64,000 nucleotides of DNA from UBA8752 sp002336475. GTDB lineage: Bacteria > Bacteroidota > Bacteroidia > Flavobacteriales_D > Sanyastnellaceae. Positions 1-8,518 of the stretch are shown here, piece by piece. The translations under genes were made by a program, and so were the position numbers. A model generated the notes under the pieces. That model was not told the DNA's origin. It was given only the letters and a program-made list of their open reading frames with translations, and did no database searches. Position 1 is the stretch's first letter, and every line of letters starts with the position of its first letter. The stretch spans positions 558,001 through 622,000 of the forward strand of contig OX044365.1 in NCBI GenBank assembly GCA_943846755.1. Direction: 5' to 3'.

Positions 1-801
1 CTCCAATGGCATCGCAGCGAGGTCGCCTCCTGAGGCGGCGATGCGGCGCTCCATCTCTTCGAACCGCGACTTGAACCTTCGGTTGGTCCTTTCCAATGCC
101 TCATCGGGGTTGACGTCCAAAAACCGGGCGTAGTTGATCAATGCGAACATCACATCACCAAACTCATCTGCCATGCGGTCCGACTTGGTTTCAACCTCAG
201 CTTCCAACTCGCCCAATTCTTCTTGGACCTTTTCCCACACCTGACCGGCGTGGTCCCAATCAAAGCCCACTCCGCGCACTTTTTCTTGGATGCGCTGGGC
301 TTTGACCATAGAAGGCAGACTGGTGGGCACGCCGTCAAGTACCCCCTTAGGTTTGTCCGAATCAGTGCCTTTCTCCTTGAGCTTGATCTTTTCCCAATTG
401 GCCTTGACCTCTTCTTCGGTGGCGGCTTCGACATCCCCATAAATGTGAGGGTGACGGTGCACGAGTTTGTCGCATATGCCGTGAAGCACATCGGCAGCGT
501 CAAAAACTCCAGCCTCGGAACCCAACCTGCTGTAAAACACCATGTGCAGCATCAAATCGCCGACTTCTTTGCCCACCTCCTCGAGGTCTTTAGACAGAAT
601 AGAATCCGCCAATTCATACGTTTCCTCAATCGTCAAGTGACGCAGCGATTCGAAGGTTTGCTTGCGGTCCCAAGGGCAACCTTCCCGCAGGTCATCCATG
701 ATGTCCAAAAGGCGGCCAAAAGCAGCCAGTTTTTCTTCTCGGGTATGTCCGCCAACAGGCGAAGTCAGTGTTGGACGTTGTATGGCTTCGGTGTGCGGCA
801 T
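1..801 (-). CDS. mazG: MazG nucleoside triphosphate pyrophosphohydrolase (C-terminus cut by window edge)
   Basis: House-cleaning enzyme that hydrolyses (d)NTPs to NMP and pyrophosphate. It reads from ATG at 801 down to base 1 without a stop, giving 267 codons. The N-terminal MazG domain is clear: 'GCPWDRKQTFESLRHLT' near residue 42, then the metal-binding helix 'EETYELADSI' and the second acidic motif 'EVGKEVGDLMLHMVFY'. A second MazG-like half follows ('VQEELGELEAE', 'EFGDVMFALINYAR'), as in the two-domain form. The family is usually about 260-280 residues, so only the last few are missing. It is divergent from the hydrolase that starts at 833. A TAATTTTG element ends 5 bases before the ATG. 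Confidence 0.93.
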   Translation of the reverse strand, partial: MPHTEAIQRPTLTSPVGGHTREEKLAAFGRLLDIMDDLREGCPWDRKQTFESLRHLTIEETYELADSILSKDLEEVGKEVGDLMLHMVFYSRLGSEAGVFDAADVLHGICDKLVHRHPHIYGDVEAATEEEVKANWEKIKLKEKGTDSDKPKGVLDGVPTSLPSMVKAQRIQEKVRGVGFDWDHAGQVWEKVQEELGELEAEVETKSDRMADEFGDVMFALINYARFLDVNPDEALERTNRRFKSRFEEMERRIAASGGDLAAMPLE

Positions 802-806
802 GGGTC

Positions 807-814
807 CAAAATTA
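807..814 (-). promoter_or_regulatory. Candidate -7 element TAATTTTG for mazG
   Basis: Exact match to the Bacteroidota -7 consensus TAnnTTTG on the minus strand, 5 bases from the mazG ATG. At this spacing transcription would start at or very near the start codon. I see no good -33 TTG at the normal distance. Confidence 0.45.
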
Positions 815-819
815 AGGGG

Positions 820-827
820 CACCTTTG
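820..827 (+). promoter_or_regulatory. Candidate -7 element CACCTTTG for the deacylase-like gene
   Basis: One mismatch to TAnnTTTG, 5 bases before the GTG at 833. It lies only 5 bases from the oppositely oriented mazG -7 element. The spacing is like that at several other starts in this window and supports the GTG start. Confidence 0.35.
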
Positions 828-832
828 GGCTG

Positions 833-1933
833 GTGACACGAAGGCCCATTCAAATAAGCAGCGGATTGATTTTGGGGGTACTCCTAGGGGTGCTCATTCC
901 CCATGGACGGTCCTATGGTCAAGCCGCGCAGGCAGAGACAGCAGGGCAATGGTCAGCCAGCTTCGGTGCAGGATTTCTGGTGCCACACCGCTCGGTCATT
1001 CGCGGACTCATCGAAGGGCATGCCCTGCGCAGTGAACTGTCTTGGAACAGCAAAGCGTTTGGATTTTGGGCCGCTCACCGTCACCAGCCCCGTTGGGGAT
1101 TTTCTGTAATCGCCACCGATACTGGAGCGCCAGAGCACATCGGCAGACAAGTGGCCGCATTGTCGCATGTTGATTTGGCACTGCACGGCAGGCTGCATTT
1201 CCGATTGGGGGGTGGTCTTGGCTGGACCCAAAAAACTTGGGGAAGTCTCACAGCACCTGGCCGCGAGCGGGTGGTCATTGGTTCTTCCATCAACGGTGCT
1301 GCTCAGATTGGCGTGGGCCTTTTGCCGGCTCAGAATTCCACCGCTTGGCACCGAAACTGGGGCATCAGCATGCGATTGGACCACCAAAGCAACGCCTCGT
1401 TCAAACAACCCAACCTCGGCACCAATGTGGTCAGCCTGAACGTCAATGCTGTGCTGATGCGCACGGCTGTCCAGAGAATCGGCGAAGTCGACAAGGCGGT
1501 CATAGACCTCCTCCCTGCGCCCATCACAGGTGGCTATTTGTTTCTCGGCATTGGCCGCCGGCAACCTGCCCCACTCGCCGACCAGGAAAATGTCATGGAA
1601 TGCGGTTACGAATACCGTTTCGGGGGCAGAGCCAGGATCGGCTATGTCACGGGTGGCCTTCTGGCCGTAAGGCCCCAACACGTGGGGTCCAGCCTGCATG
1701 CGGGATTTCAATTGAGGTTTACCCGCATTCACATTGACTTGCTCCACGGGAGGTATCTGCAGCGCTGGCAGCCTGAAGAAAACCAATACAACCGGGTGGT
1801 GCTCAATGTCTACCTCAGCAAAGGATGGTGGTCGCGTCTGGTGCTACACACCCATGGTTTTAGGGCACACCATCCAGCCTTGGGCATCGCTTGGACGCCT
1901 GGCCACCGTTCTCCCCTCTATCCGATTCGGTAA
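833..1933 (+). CDS. Acyloxyacyl hydrolase / PagL-like lipid A 3-O-deacylase (outer-membrane beta barrel)
   Basis: Probably removes an acyl chain from lipid A in the outer membrane. With the GTG start the product has 366 residues and opens with a signal peptide (hydrophobic 'GLILGVLLGVLI', then 'SYGQ'). The family signature is 'DHQSNASF' at residues 183-190, whose His184 and Ser186 match the catalytic His-x-Ser of PagL-type enzymes, followed by 'PNLGTNVVSLNVNAVL'. The rest alternates polar and aromatic residues as in a barrel. PagL itself is shorter, and Bacteroidota members of this family commonly carry a C-terminal extension like this one. An ATG at 800 would also be in frame, but it overlaps the mazG start and lacks the upstream motif. 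It converges on the next gene with only 7 bases between. Confidence 0.72.
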   Translation: MTRRPIQISSGLILGVLLGVLIPHGRSYGQAAQAETAGQWSASFGAGFLVPHRSVIRGLIEGHALRSELSWNSKAFGFWAAHRHQPRWGFSVIATDTGAPEHIGRQVAALSHVDLALHGRLHFRLGGGLGWTQKTWGSLTAPGRERVVIGSSINGAAQIGVGLLPAQNSTAWHRNWGISMRLDHQSNASFKQPNLGTNVVSLNVNAVLMRTAVQRIGEVDKAVIDLLPAPITGGYLFLGIGRRQPAPLADQENVMECGYEYRFGGRARIGYVTGGLLAVRPQHVGSSLHAGFQLRFTRIHIDLLHGRYLQRWQPEENQYNRVVLNVYLSKGWWSRLVLHTHGFRAHHPALGIAWTPGHRSPLYPIR

Positions 1934-1940
1934 GGAAGGG

Positions 1941-3644
1941 TCAACCGCAGGAAGCCCCAAAGAGGGAAAGCACTTCCAACAGGTCATTCACACCTGTGGT
2001 GCCATCGCCATCTACATCCGATGGACAAGGACTCTCCCCTGCGGGGAAAGCACAGGTGCCGTCGTCGAACAATGCTTCGGCGTTGTAGTTGGTCGCTACA
2101 GGGTATTTGCAGCCGCCACAAGCCTCTACGTCACATGACCCATCGTCTTTGTTGGCATCAGCGTCATAGTTGCAGGCCCAGCTGTACATGCAGCCCGGCA
2201 CGTCACCAGGATAGAACAGGCCCATTTGATCCAAATAGGATCCGCTGAGCCAATTGTCGCCTTGTGGCTCAAATGCCCCGACATAATTCACAGGGTCAAA
2301 AAACGTACCCACTGGTTGGTGCTCCGCTGGCACTGAATCTGTGGCCGATGGAAAAACATCCAGTCCCGAAGTGATGAAACCTGCCAGCGCCTCGAACCCG
2401 TCGTCAATGCCCGCATCTGATGCAGCATTGTTGTTGTCAACGAAGTGGTTCTGAATCTGGATGTTTCCGTTCCAAACGGGCCCTTCATACAAAATCATGG
2501 TATCCAAAGCCAGGCTGTCTCCAATGTTCCAAAAGCGGTTGTTGTGGATTTCCAATTCGCCAAACAAAAACAGCTCATAGGCATCGCACGGGTCCTCATC
2601 CTCAAAGTCAATGCCGTAATCCCAGTTCTGGAAAATGCCATTGTATATGCGGCCGCCGGCTCCATTGTGCCAGCGCAGCGCACCCGCCTTCGCGTGACCT
2701 ATGCTGGTAAAATTGGCAATCTGAGGATTTGTGTAAGGCAAGAAACTCAGTGTGACATCCTGGAATTCGAAATCGTCTCCTTCAAAGTCAAACCCGAGTT
2801 CTCCGACTTCCTCTGGCTGGTCCAACACCGAGAAGAAGAATTGCATGTCCCCTACCCAGCCTTGGTCGTACTCGATGTTTTCTTCAGATGAAAAGGCCAC
2901 AGCCACATACTTCAGGTTGGCAGAGCCCCCCATGATTTGAAGGCCATCGTCCAAGGTGGACACCACTTCAATGTGTTCAATGATGGTGCCCGACCCAACG
3001 CCATTTAGGCTCAATCCATTGGTCTCGTCGCCGTTGATCTTGTTCTGAAAGTTGACGGGTGGATTGGGCATTTCACTGCCTCCGTGGCGGATTGAAATGT
3101 GCCGCATGATTCCACTTGATTCAGCGTTGTCTCCTCCACCATATACATCGCGACCGGCGTTGGAAACATCTACGATGCCCTCCGCTTTGTCGTCACCATC
3201 GTAGGTGTTCAGAATACCGTTGCCGTTTACAACGACTCCACCCCAAAGACCACGGGTATTGTAAGGCGTTGACCCATTCAGAGGATCTCCTTCGTAAGTG
3301 AAGATGATGGGGCAATCGGCGGTGCCGTCTGCCATAATCTGCGCATCACTGGCCACGATCAAACAGCTTGCCGCAGGCCCTTGGCCAGGTTTGGCCTGAA
3401 TCACAGTGCCCGGTTCGATGGTGAGGACATCGCCGCCGTTTACATATACGAATCCTTCCAGCAGATAGATGTTGTCACATGTCAAGGTTTGCGTTCCTGT
3501 TCCCGCTCCCCCATTGTCGGTCAAGACTACCGTGGCCCGATCTTCGAAAGGAAGACAACCACATTCTTGAGCCCAAAGGGCGGTTGCACTTCCCAAACAC
3601 AGGAATGCCACCAAAAGGGTGCGCTTGAAAGAATTGAAAGGCAT
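1941..3644 (-). CDS. Secreted beta-helix-like protein with Cys-rich units and a dockerin-like C-terminus
   Basis: A 567-residue exported protein of unknown role. The signal peptide ends near 'ALWAQ' (residue 25). The body resembles parallel beta-helix surface proteins: 'DVLTIEPGTVIQAKPGQG', 'RGLWGGVVVNGNG', 'GIMRHISIRHGG'. Near the end are two Cys-rich units ('GCMYSWACNYDADANKDDG' and 'ATNYNAEALFDDGTC'), then a terminal 'CPSDVDGDGTTGVNDLLEVL' segment ending at Cys-Gly, a dockerin-like loop shared with four other proteins here. The start is set at the ATG rather than the TTG two codons earlier, because the signal peptide then begins properly. A TATATTCG -7 candidate lies 22 bases upstream. Confidence 0.8.
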   Translation of the reverse strand: MPFNSFKRTLLVAFLCLGSATALWAQECGCLPFEDRATVVLTDNGGAGTGTQTLTCDNIYLLEGFVYVNGGDVLTIEPGTVIQAKPGQGPAASCLIVASDAQIMADGTADCPIIFTYEGDPLNGSTPYNTRGLWGGVVVNGNGILNTYDGDDKAEGIVDVSNAGRDVYGGGDNAESSGIMRHISIRHGGSEMPNPPVNFQNKINGDETNGLSLNGVGSGTIIEHIEVVSTLDDGLQIMGGSANLKYVAVAFSSEENIEYDQGWVGDMQFFFSVLDQPEEVGELGFDFEGDDFEFQDVTLSFLPYTNPQIANFTSIGHAKAGALRWHNGAGGRIYNGIFQNWDYGIDFEDEDPCDAYELFLFGELEIHNNRFWNIGDSLALDTMILYEGPVWNGNIQIQNHFVDNNNAASDAGIDDGFEALAGFITSGLDVFPSATDSVPAEHQPVGTFFDPVNYVGAFEPQGDNWLSGSYLDQMGLFYPGDVPGCMYSWACNYDADANKDDGSCDVEACGGCKYPVATNYNAEALFDDGTCAFPAGESPCPSDVDGDGTTGVNDLLEVLSLFGASCG

Positions 3645-3666
3645 CAACAATTGCGATTGTATTCTA

Positions 3667-3674
3667 CGAATATA
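3667..3674 (-). promoter_or_regulatory. Candidate -7 element TATATTCG for the beta-helix-like gene
   Basis: TAnnTTTG with one change, 22 bases before the ATG at 3644, so this gene would have an ordinary short leader. Confidence 0.35.
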
Positions 3675-3750
3675 CTAAAATAATCGACTAAATCCTCCAA
3701 TCCACTGCCTAAATGGCGATTGTATGGGCTGCTCAGAAGCTTACATGCCC

Positions 3751-3781
3751 TTTGCTGCGCCCTTCATACCCTCTACCTTTG
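3751..3781 (+). promoter_or_regulatory. Promoter of the nqrM-like gene: TTTG-N19-TACCTTTG
   Basis: The best two-part Bacteroidota promoter on the plus strand here. TTTG at 3751-3754 is followed after 19 bases by TACCTTTG at 3774-3781, matching the -33/-7 consensus in sequence and spacing. The ATG follows after only 4 bases, so the mRNA is probably leaderless. Confidence 0.6.
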
Positions 3782-3785
3782 AAAC

Positions 3786-4001
3786 ATGGGAACTCAGACT
3801 GTCTTACTGACCATCGCATTGCTTGCCCTCGGTGTTGCAGGCATCGCCATTAAAATCCTTGTCAAAAAGGACGGCGAATTCAGTGGGACTTGCTCCAGCA
3901 ACAACCCCTTGCTGCAAAACGACACTGGCAATTGCTCCATTTGTGGCGCACGTCCCCAAGACCAGTGCCGAAAAGAAGACATTACCGAGGCTACTGCCTG
4001 A
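3786..4001 (+). CDS. nqrM: NqrM-like NQR maturation protein (small Cys-rich membrane protein)
   Basis: A 71-residue protein with one N-terminal membrane helix (about residues 5-25) followed by a short soluble part with four cysteines: 'SGTC', 'NCSIC' and 'DQC'. NqrM (DUF539) of gamma-proteobacteria is a similarly small membrane protein with four conserved Cys, and it is needed to install the iron centre between NqrD and NqrE. Size, topology, Cys count and position beside apbE and nqr all fit. It sits on the opposite strand, tail to tail with apbE (one base between stops), and has its own strong promoter. The sequence is divergent, so the name rests on pattern and context. Confidence 0.62.
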   Translation: MGTQTVLLTIALLALGVAGIAIKILVKKDGEFSGTCSSNNPLLQNDTGNCSICGARPQDQCRKEDITEATA

Positions 4002-4002
4002 G

Positions 4003-5130
4003 TCAGGGCCGGCTTGAGACCGCCTCGAACCCCGGCGAGCTCCAGACGTCATATCCCCCCTTGCCGTCATCTGACATCAGCATCACGTCCAGTCCAAGTT
4101 CAGGGTATTGGTTTAGAAACACCTTGGTCTGCTCAGTTCCGAGCACCATAAATGCCGTGGCCATGGCATCGGCATAAGCCCCCGTCGTCGCCATGACTGT
4201 AGCGCTCAAAAGCCCATTGGCCGCCGGCCAACCGGTGCCGGGATCAATGGTGTGGCTGATTTTACGGCCCTCTACCTCGTGGAATTTGCGGTAACTGCCG
4301 CTGGTACATATGGCCCTGTCTTGAACCGCCACCACCATTTCAAACGTCCTGTCGTGTCCGGCGCTGCCTTCTACAGGTTGGTCTACGGCAATGCGCCAAG
4401 GCTTGCCTGATGCATTGTTTCCGCGGCACACCACTTCACCTCCCAACTCCACCATGGCATTGCCTATGCCGCGGATTCGGAGCTCTTCCATCAGCAGGTC
4501 TACACTGTAGCCCTGGGCTATGGCATTGAAGTCCAAAGCCGCCCTTGGATCACCCTTGCGCACCCATGTTGCCTTGTAATAACCGTCTTCCTCCTCCTCA
4601 TTCATGTCAAACCGCTCAGGCGACATTCCTGTATATGACATCACACTGTCCACCTGAACAGCCCCCACATTGCCCATTTCAGAAAAACCAAAACCCCAAA
4701 GCTCAACCAAGGGACTCACGGTGGGGTCAAACGCCCCTTTGGTCAGGCCGTGCAGCTCTTCGGACAGCGCCCACAAAGGACCTATGATTTGCGTGGAATC
4801 CACAAAGCCAAACAAGGAGTCGGTGCGGCCCCATGCGTTGATTTGGTTGATGCGGCTGTTCGGACGCCACAGGCTCACCTCTCGGTCGATGGCCTCTAAA
4901 AGGTCCTCGAATACAGCATCCTCTACCCGCTTCTCAGCAACGTATTTGATGGAGTAGGTCGTGCCCTGTGCCTCCCCTACATGCTGCTGGATCGGGCCCG
5001 TTACGCCGATTTCTTGAGCCGCTTCAGCTGGCCTTCCATCGCCACACGATGACAACAGAATGGCCGCAAAAGGGACCGCCAGCACGAGGCTGGCGGAAAT
5101 TCCTTGAACAAAGATGGCTGAGCGCATCAT
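4003..5130 (-). CDS. apbE: FAD:protein FMN transferase ApbE (lipoprotein)
   Basis: Attaches FMN covalently to threonines of NqrB and NqrC using FAD as donor, on the outer face of the inner membrane. 375 residues. The signal peptide ends at a lipobox 'LLSSC' with Cys29. Family motifs seen: 'GTTYSIKY', 'SLWRPNSRINQINA', 'GAFDPTVSPLVELWGFG', 'DFNAIAQGYSVD', 'HTIDPGTGWP', and the metal-binding 'GAYADAMATAFMVLG'. The start overlaps the nqrF stop by 4 bases, so it is the last gene of the nqr operon and its product modifies proteins encoded upstream in that operon. Confidence 0.96.
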   Translation of the reverse strand: MMRSAIFVQGISASLVLAVPFAAILLSSCGDGRPAEAAQEIGVTGPIQQHVGEAQGTTYSIKYVAEKRVEDAVFEDLLEAIDREVSLWRPNSRINQINAWGRTDSLFGFVDSTQIIGPLWALSEELHGLTKGAFDPTVSPLVELWGFGFSEMGNVGAVQVDSVMSYTGMSPERFDMNEEEEDGYYKATWVRKGDPRAALDFNAIAQGYSVDLLMEELRIRGIGNAMVELGGEVVCRGNNASGKPWRIAVDQPVEGSAGHDRTFEMVVAVQDRAICTSGSYRKFHEVEGRKISHTIDPGTGWPAANGLLSATVMATTGAYADAMATAFMVLGTEQTKVFLNQYPELGLDVMLMSDDGKGGYDVWSSPGFEAVSSRP

Positions 5131-6422
5131 CCTCCGAAATCGTCAAAGGCCACGTTCTCTGGAGGAACACCCCAGTCGTCACACATTTTGAGGACCGCTT
5201 GGTTCATCAGCGGTGGTCCGCAGAAATAGAACTCGATGTCCTCAGGCGCATCGTGCGGCTTGAGGTGATGCTCGATCACCGCGTTGTGCACAAAGCCCAA
5301 GAACCCGTCTCCCTCGTCTTCGATGCTCTTCTTTTCGTTCCAGTTGTCCTCATCGGTGGGGTCACTCAAAACCACATGGAAATTGAAGTTGGGAAACTCC
5401 TGCTCGATTTTGCGGAAGTCCTCCAAATAGAACAACTCACGGCGCGAACGCCCTCCGTAGTAGAAAGTCACCTTACGGCCCGTTTTCACGGTGTGGAACA
5501 GGTGGAACAGGTGACTGCGCATGGGGGCCATGCCCGCACCTCCGCCGATGTAGACCATCTCTGCATCCGATTCCTTGATGAAGAACTCACCGTAGGGGCC
5601 ACTAATGGTGCACTTGTCACCGGGCTTACAACCAAAGACAAAGCTGGAACAAATGCCGGGGTTCACATTCATCCATGCGTTGCGTGCACGGTCCCATGGT
5701 GGGGTCGCAATCCGGATGTTCAACATCACGATGTTGCCCTCCGCAGGGTGGTTGGCCATGGAGTATGCCCGGACGATGGGCTCTTCATTGACCATTTTCA
5801 GGTCCCACAACCCAAACTTGTCCCATTCGCTTTGGAAGGTATTGGGGTCCTTGTGGTGATCAGGGTGGGCAGTGACGTCCATGTCCTTGTACTCCACAAC
5901 GGTGGTGGGAACATCCACTTGGATGTAGCCGCCCGCTTCGAAATCAAGGGTCTCGTTGTCTGGCAACCGCACCACGAATTCCTTAATGAAGGAAGCCACG
6001 TTGTAATTGGAGACCACTTCGCATTCCCACTTTTTGATGCCAAAGACTTCTTCGGGGACTTGAATTTCCATGTCCTCCTTGACCTTGACTTGGCAACCGA
6101 GGCGCCAGTTGTCGGCAATTTCTTTGCGCGAAAAGTGGGGCTCCTCCGTAGGCAGGATTGTTCCGCCTCCAGCAGGCACCTGACAGCGGCATTGAACACA
6201 GGTTCCACCTCCGCCACAGGCTGAGGGAAGGAATACGCCCGCGTTGCCCAAGGTGGTCAGCAGCGTGCTTCCCCCATCCACTTCAAGGGTTTGCTCGCCA
6301 TTGATGACGAGCTTGAGCTTTCCGCTTGGGGAAAGACGCGCTTTGGCAAAAAGCAGCAGACTGACCAGCATCAGAATGACGGCCAGGAAGAAAACAATGG
6401 TGAGCAGGATCGTGGTAGTCAT
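5127..6422 (-). CDS. nqrF: Na+-translocating NADH:quinone reductase subunit F
   Basis: Electron entry subunit: oxidises NADH through FAD and passes electrons to a [2Fe-2S] cluster. 431 residues. One N-terminal membrane helix (about 4-26), then a plant-type ferredoxin domain with ligands Cys69, Cys75, Cys78 and Cys110. The FAD-binding motif 'RAYSMAN' and NADH-binding 'GGGAGMAPMRSH' follow, and 'FYFCGPPLMN' lies near the end. It is somewhat longer than the Vibrio protein (about 408), with an acidic stretch 'DEDNWNEKKSIEDEGDG' before the C-terminus. The next gene upstream, nqrE, ends 11 bases before this start. Confidence 0.97.
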   Translation of the reverse strand: MTTTILLTIVFFLAVILMLVSLLLFAKARLSPSGKLKLVINGEQTLEVDGGSTLLTTLGNAGVFLPSACGGGGTCVQCRCQVPAGGGTILPTEEPHFSRKEIADNWRLGCQVKVKEDMEIQVPEEVFGIKKWECEVVSNYNVASFIKEFVVRLPDNETLDFEAGGYIQVDVPTTVVEYKDMDVTAHPDHHKDPNTFQSEWDKFGLWDLKMVNEEPIVRAYSMANHPAEGNIVMLNIRIATPPWDRARNAWMNVNPGICSSFVFGCKPGDKCTISGPYGEFFIKESDAEMVYIGGGAGMAPMRSHLFHLFHTVKTGRKVTFYYGGRSRRELFYLEDFRKIEQEFPNFNFHVVLSDPTDEDNWNEKKSIEDEGDGFLGFVHNAVIEHHLKPHDAPEDIEFYFCGPPLMNQAVLKMCDDWGVPPENVAFDDFGG

Positions 6423-6433
6423 GACTTCCTCGT

Positions 6434-7048
6434 TCAGATTTCAATGCCCATAAAGGCCATAAACGCCATGCCCATAAGGCCGGTCAGAATAAAAGTGATG
6501 CCCAACCCCTTCAAGGGTGCAGGGATGTTGCTGTAACGGATCTTTTCGCGGATCGCGGCAATGGCCACGATGGCCAGCAGCCAACCCACACCCGAGCCGA
6601 GGCCAAAGATTGTGGCCTCGCCGATGCTGGGATATTGGCGCTCCTGCATGAACAACGCTCCTCCGAGAATGGAGCAGTTTACCGCAATCAGGGGCAAGAA
6701 AATGCCCAGCGCTCCGTACAGAGCGGGGGCGAATTTCTCCACGATCATTTCGACCAGCTGCACCATAGATGCAATGACCGCAATGAACATGATGAAGCTC
6801 AAAAAGCTGAGGTCTACAGTGGCGTACTCAGGGCTGAGCCAGGTAAGCGCGCCTTCTTTGAGGACAAAGTTCTCGAGGAGATAGTTGATGGGGACCGTAA
6901 TGCCCAGAACGAAAATCACCGCGAATCCAAGGCCAACGGCTGTCTTCACTGTCTTGGAGACGGCGAGGTACGAGCACATGCCCAGGAAGTAGGCGAAGAT
7001 CATGTTCTCTACGAAGATCCCCTTCACGAATAAGCTGAGGTATTCCAT
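6434..7048 (-). CDS. nqrE: Na+-translocating NADH:quinone reductase subunit E
   Basis: Integral membrane subunit of 204 residues, homologous to RnfA, with about six helices. With NqrD it forms the intramembrane iron site and sodium path. The key cysteines are visible as Cys25 ('GMCSYLAV') and Cys125 ('AVNCSILGG'), the positions expected for this family. It follows nqrD after 14 bases in the same operon. Confidence 0.97.
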   Translation of the reverse strand: MEYLSLFVKGIFVENMIFAYFLGMCSYLAVSKTVKTAVGLGFAVIFVLGITVPINYLLENFVLKEGALTWLSPEYATVDLSFLSFIMFIAVIASMVQLVEMIVEKFAPALYGALGIFLPLIAVNCSILGGALFMQERQYPSIGEATIFGLGSGVGWLLAIVAIAAIREKIRYSNIPAPLKGLGITFILTGLMGMAFMAFMGIEI

Positions 7049-7062
7049 GGTCTTAGCTTTTA

Positions 7063-7761
7063 TCAGTTCTCCTCAATGAGGCTGCGGTTACGGGATCTTT
7101 GGATCCAAATAATGATGCCCACGGTGATGAGTGCCATTGGAGGCAGAATCATCAGGTTGTTGTTTTCATAGAATCCACCATTGGCCATGAACCAGCCTTC
7201 GGGCAAGAACTTGACCTGTCCCACTCCCGGGAAGCTGATGGCTCCACTGCCAAAGACCTCGCGCACGAGGGCCACAGCCAAGAGGATCCAAGCATAACCC
7301 ATGGCGTTGCCGACAGCATCGAGCATGGCCGGTCCTGGCTTGTTGCCCAATGCAAAGGCTTCGAGGCGTCCCATGATGATGCAGTTGGTGATGATGAGGC
7401 CTACAAATACAGACAGCTTCTCGGAAATGTCCGGGCTGTATGCCTTGAGCACCTCGTCCACGATGATCACCAAGGATGCGATGACCACCAACTGCACAAT
7501 GATTCGGATGCGGTCGGGTATGATGTTGCGCATCATGGACACGATCACGTTTCCACCGATCATCACAAAGAGCACGGCGAGGCTCATGATGACGGCTTGC
7601 TGAACCTGTACTGTAATGGCCAGCGCACTGCAGATGCCAAGCACCTGCACTGTAATGGGGTTGCTGTCATCGAGCGGGTCGGTCAGCAGCTTGCGGTTCT
7701 TCTTCGAGAAGAGCGACTCGCGCTTGGGCTCAACAGCTGTAGTCGTTTCGGTGCTCATCAC
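7063..7761 (-). CDS. nqrD: Na+-translocating NADH:quinone reductase subunit D
   Basis: Integral membrane partner of NqrE, homologous to RnfE, 232 residues. A polar N-terminal extension of about 30 residues precedes the first helix. The two conserved iron-ligand cysteines are Cys44 ('LGICSALAIT') and Cys125 ('ITNCIIMGR'). The start overlaps the nqrC stop by 4 bases, so the two are probably translationally coupled. Confidence 0.97.
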   Translation of the reverse strand: MMSTETTTAVEPKRESLFSKKNRKLLTDPLDDSNPITVQVLGICSALAITVQVQQAVIMSLAVLFVMIGGNVIVSMMRNIIPDRIRIIVQLVVIASLVIIVDEVLKAYSPDISEKLSVFVGLIITNCIIMGRLEAFALGNKPGPAMLDAVGNAMGYAWILLAVALVREVFGSGAISFPGVGQVKFLPEGWFMANGGFYENNNLMILPPMALITVGIIIWIQRSRNRSLIEEN

Positions 7762-8498
7762 TTCTGTGCTTTGGGAGCGGATTGGAAGTACTTCAAGTAA
7801 ATGGACATGGTGCGATCGACCATCTCCCCCACTCCTTTTGAAGTGATGGTGCCGCCGGTGATGCCGTCGACAGAATATTCCGTCGTAGGAGCACCGCCTT
7901 TCACCACTTCGAAGTGTGGGGCCACTTTGCTAATTTTCTTGCCTTTGAACGGATCTTGGAAGAAACCTTCCTTGATTTCTGCACCCAGGCCAGGGGTCTC
8001 TGTTTTGTGGTCGAACACGGCACCATAAATGGTCTCCATGTCTGATTCCAAGGCCACATAGCCCCAGATCGGTCCCCACAGTCCTTTACCGACGACGGGA
8101 ACAACGTACAGGTCTTGGCCTTCCTTGTTGCAGGCAAAAAGCGGGAAGTTGAGCGTGCTGGCGTCTGCCTTGCTCCTGAAGTCCTTTTGGACGTTAATGT
8201 TGAACGGGTCCTCAGCGTCACCTGCTTCGACGGTTCCCGATCTGCTGCCCACTTTACGTCCTTCACTGTCGATGGACACCCGTTCTTTTACGAAGTCCAC
8301 AAACTTGGCTTCGACTGCGCCGCGTTCACTGGGCACACCAATGGCGCCCAAGATGTTCATCATTTTCTTTTCGGCCGCATTGGCCTTCTGCATGGGCTTG
8401 AGGGACAAGCTCGTAAAGGCGAGGATCGCGCCTACCAACACCACCATCAAAATGGCGAAGAGGAAGGTGTATCCGTTGGAGTTCTTATTGAATGCCAT
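7758..8498 (-). CDS. nqrC: Na+-translocating NADH:quinone reductase subunit C
   Basis: Carries covalent FMN in the periplasmic domain, 246 residues. One N-terminal membrane helix (about 10-30) is followed by the FMN-binding domain. The flavin attachment motif near the end reads 'DGITGGTIT', with Thr217 as the likely acceptor. The more usual form is SGAT; the G for A is a mild variant. 'GLWGPIWGYVALE' is typical of the family. ApbE, encoded at the end of the operon, should flavinylate this threonine. Confidence 0.96.
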   Translation of the reverse strand: MAFNKNSNGYTFLFAILMVVLVGAILAFTSLSLKPMQKANAAEKKMMNILGAIGVPSERGAVEAKFVDFVKERVSIDSEGRKVGSRSGTVEAGDAEDPFNINVQKDFRSKADASTLNFPLFACNKEGQDLYVVPVVGKGLWGPIWGYVALESDMETIYGAVFDHKTETPGLGAEIKEGFFQDPFKGKKISKVAPHFEVVKGGAPTTEYSVDGITGGTITSKGVGEMVDRTMSIYLKYFQSAPKAQK

Positions 8499-8518
8499 GG
8501 TTCAGCTTCGTTTTAGAA

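Noticed and set aside
662..832. Longer N-terminus for the deacylase gene (starts at 662 or 800)
   Set aside because: It would overlap mazG coding sequence; the signal peptide and the upstream motif fit the GTG at 833 better.
4968..6224. 418-codon plus-strand open frame opposite apbE and nqrF
   Set aside because: Antisense to conserved nqrF, no recognisable motif, shadow of its codon use.
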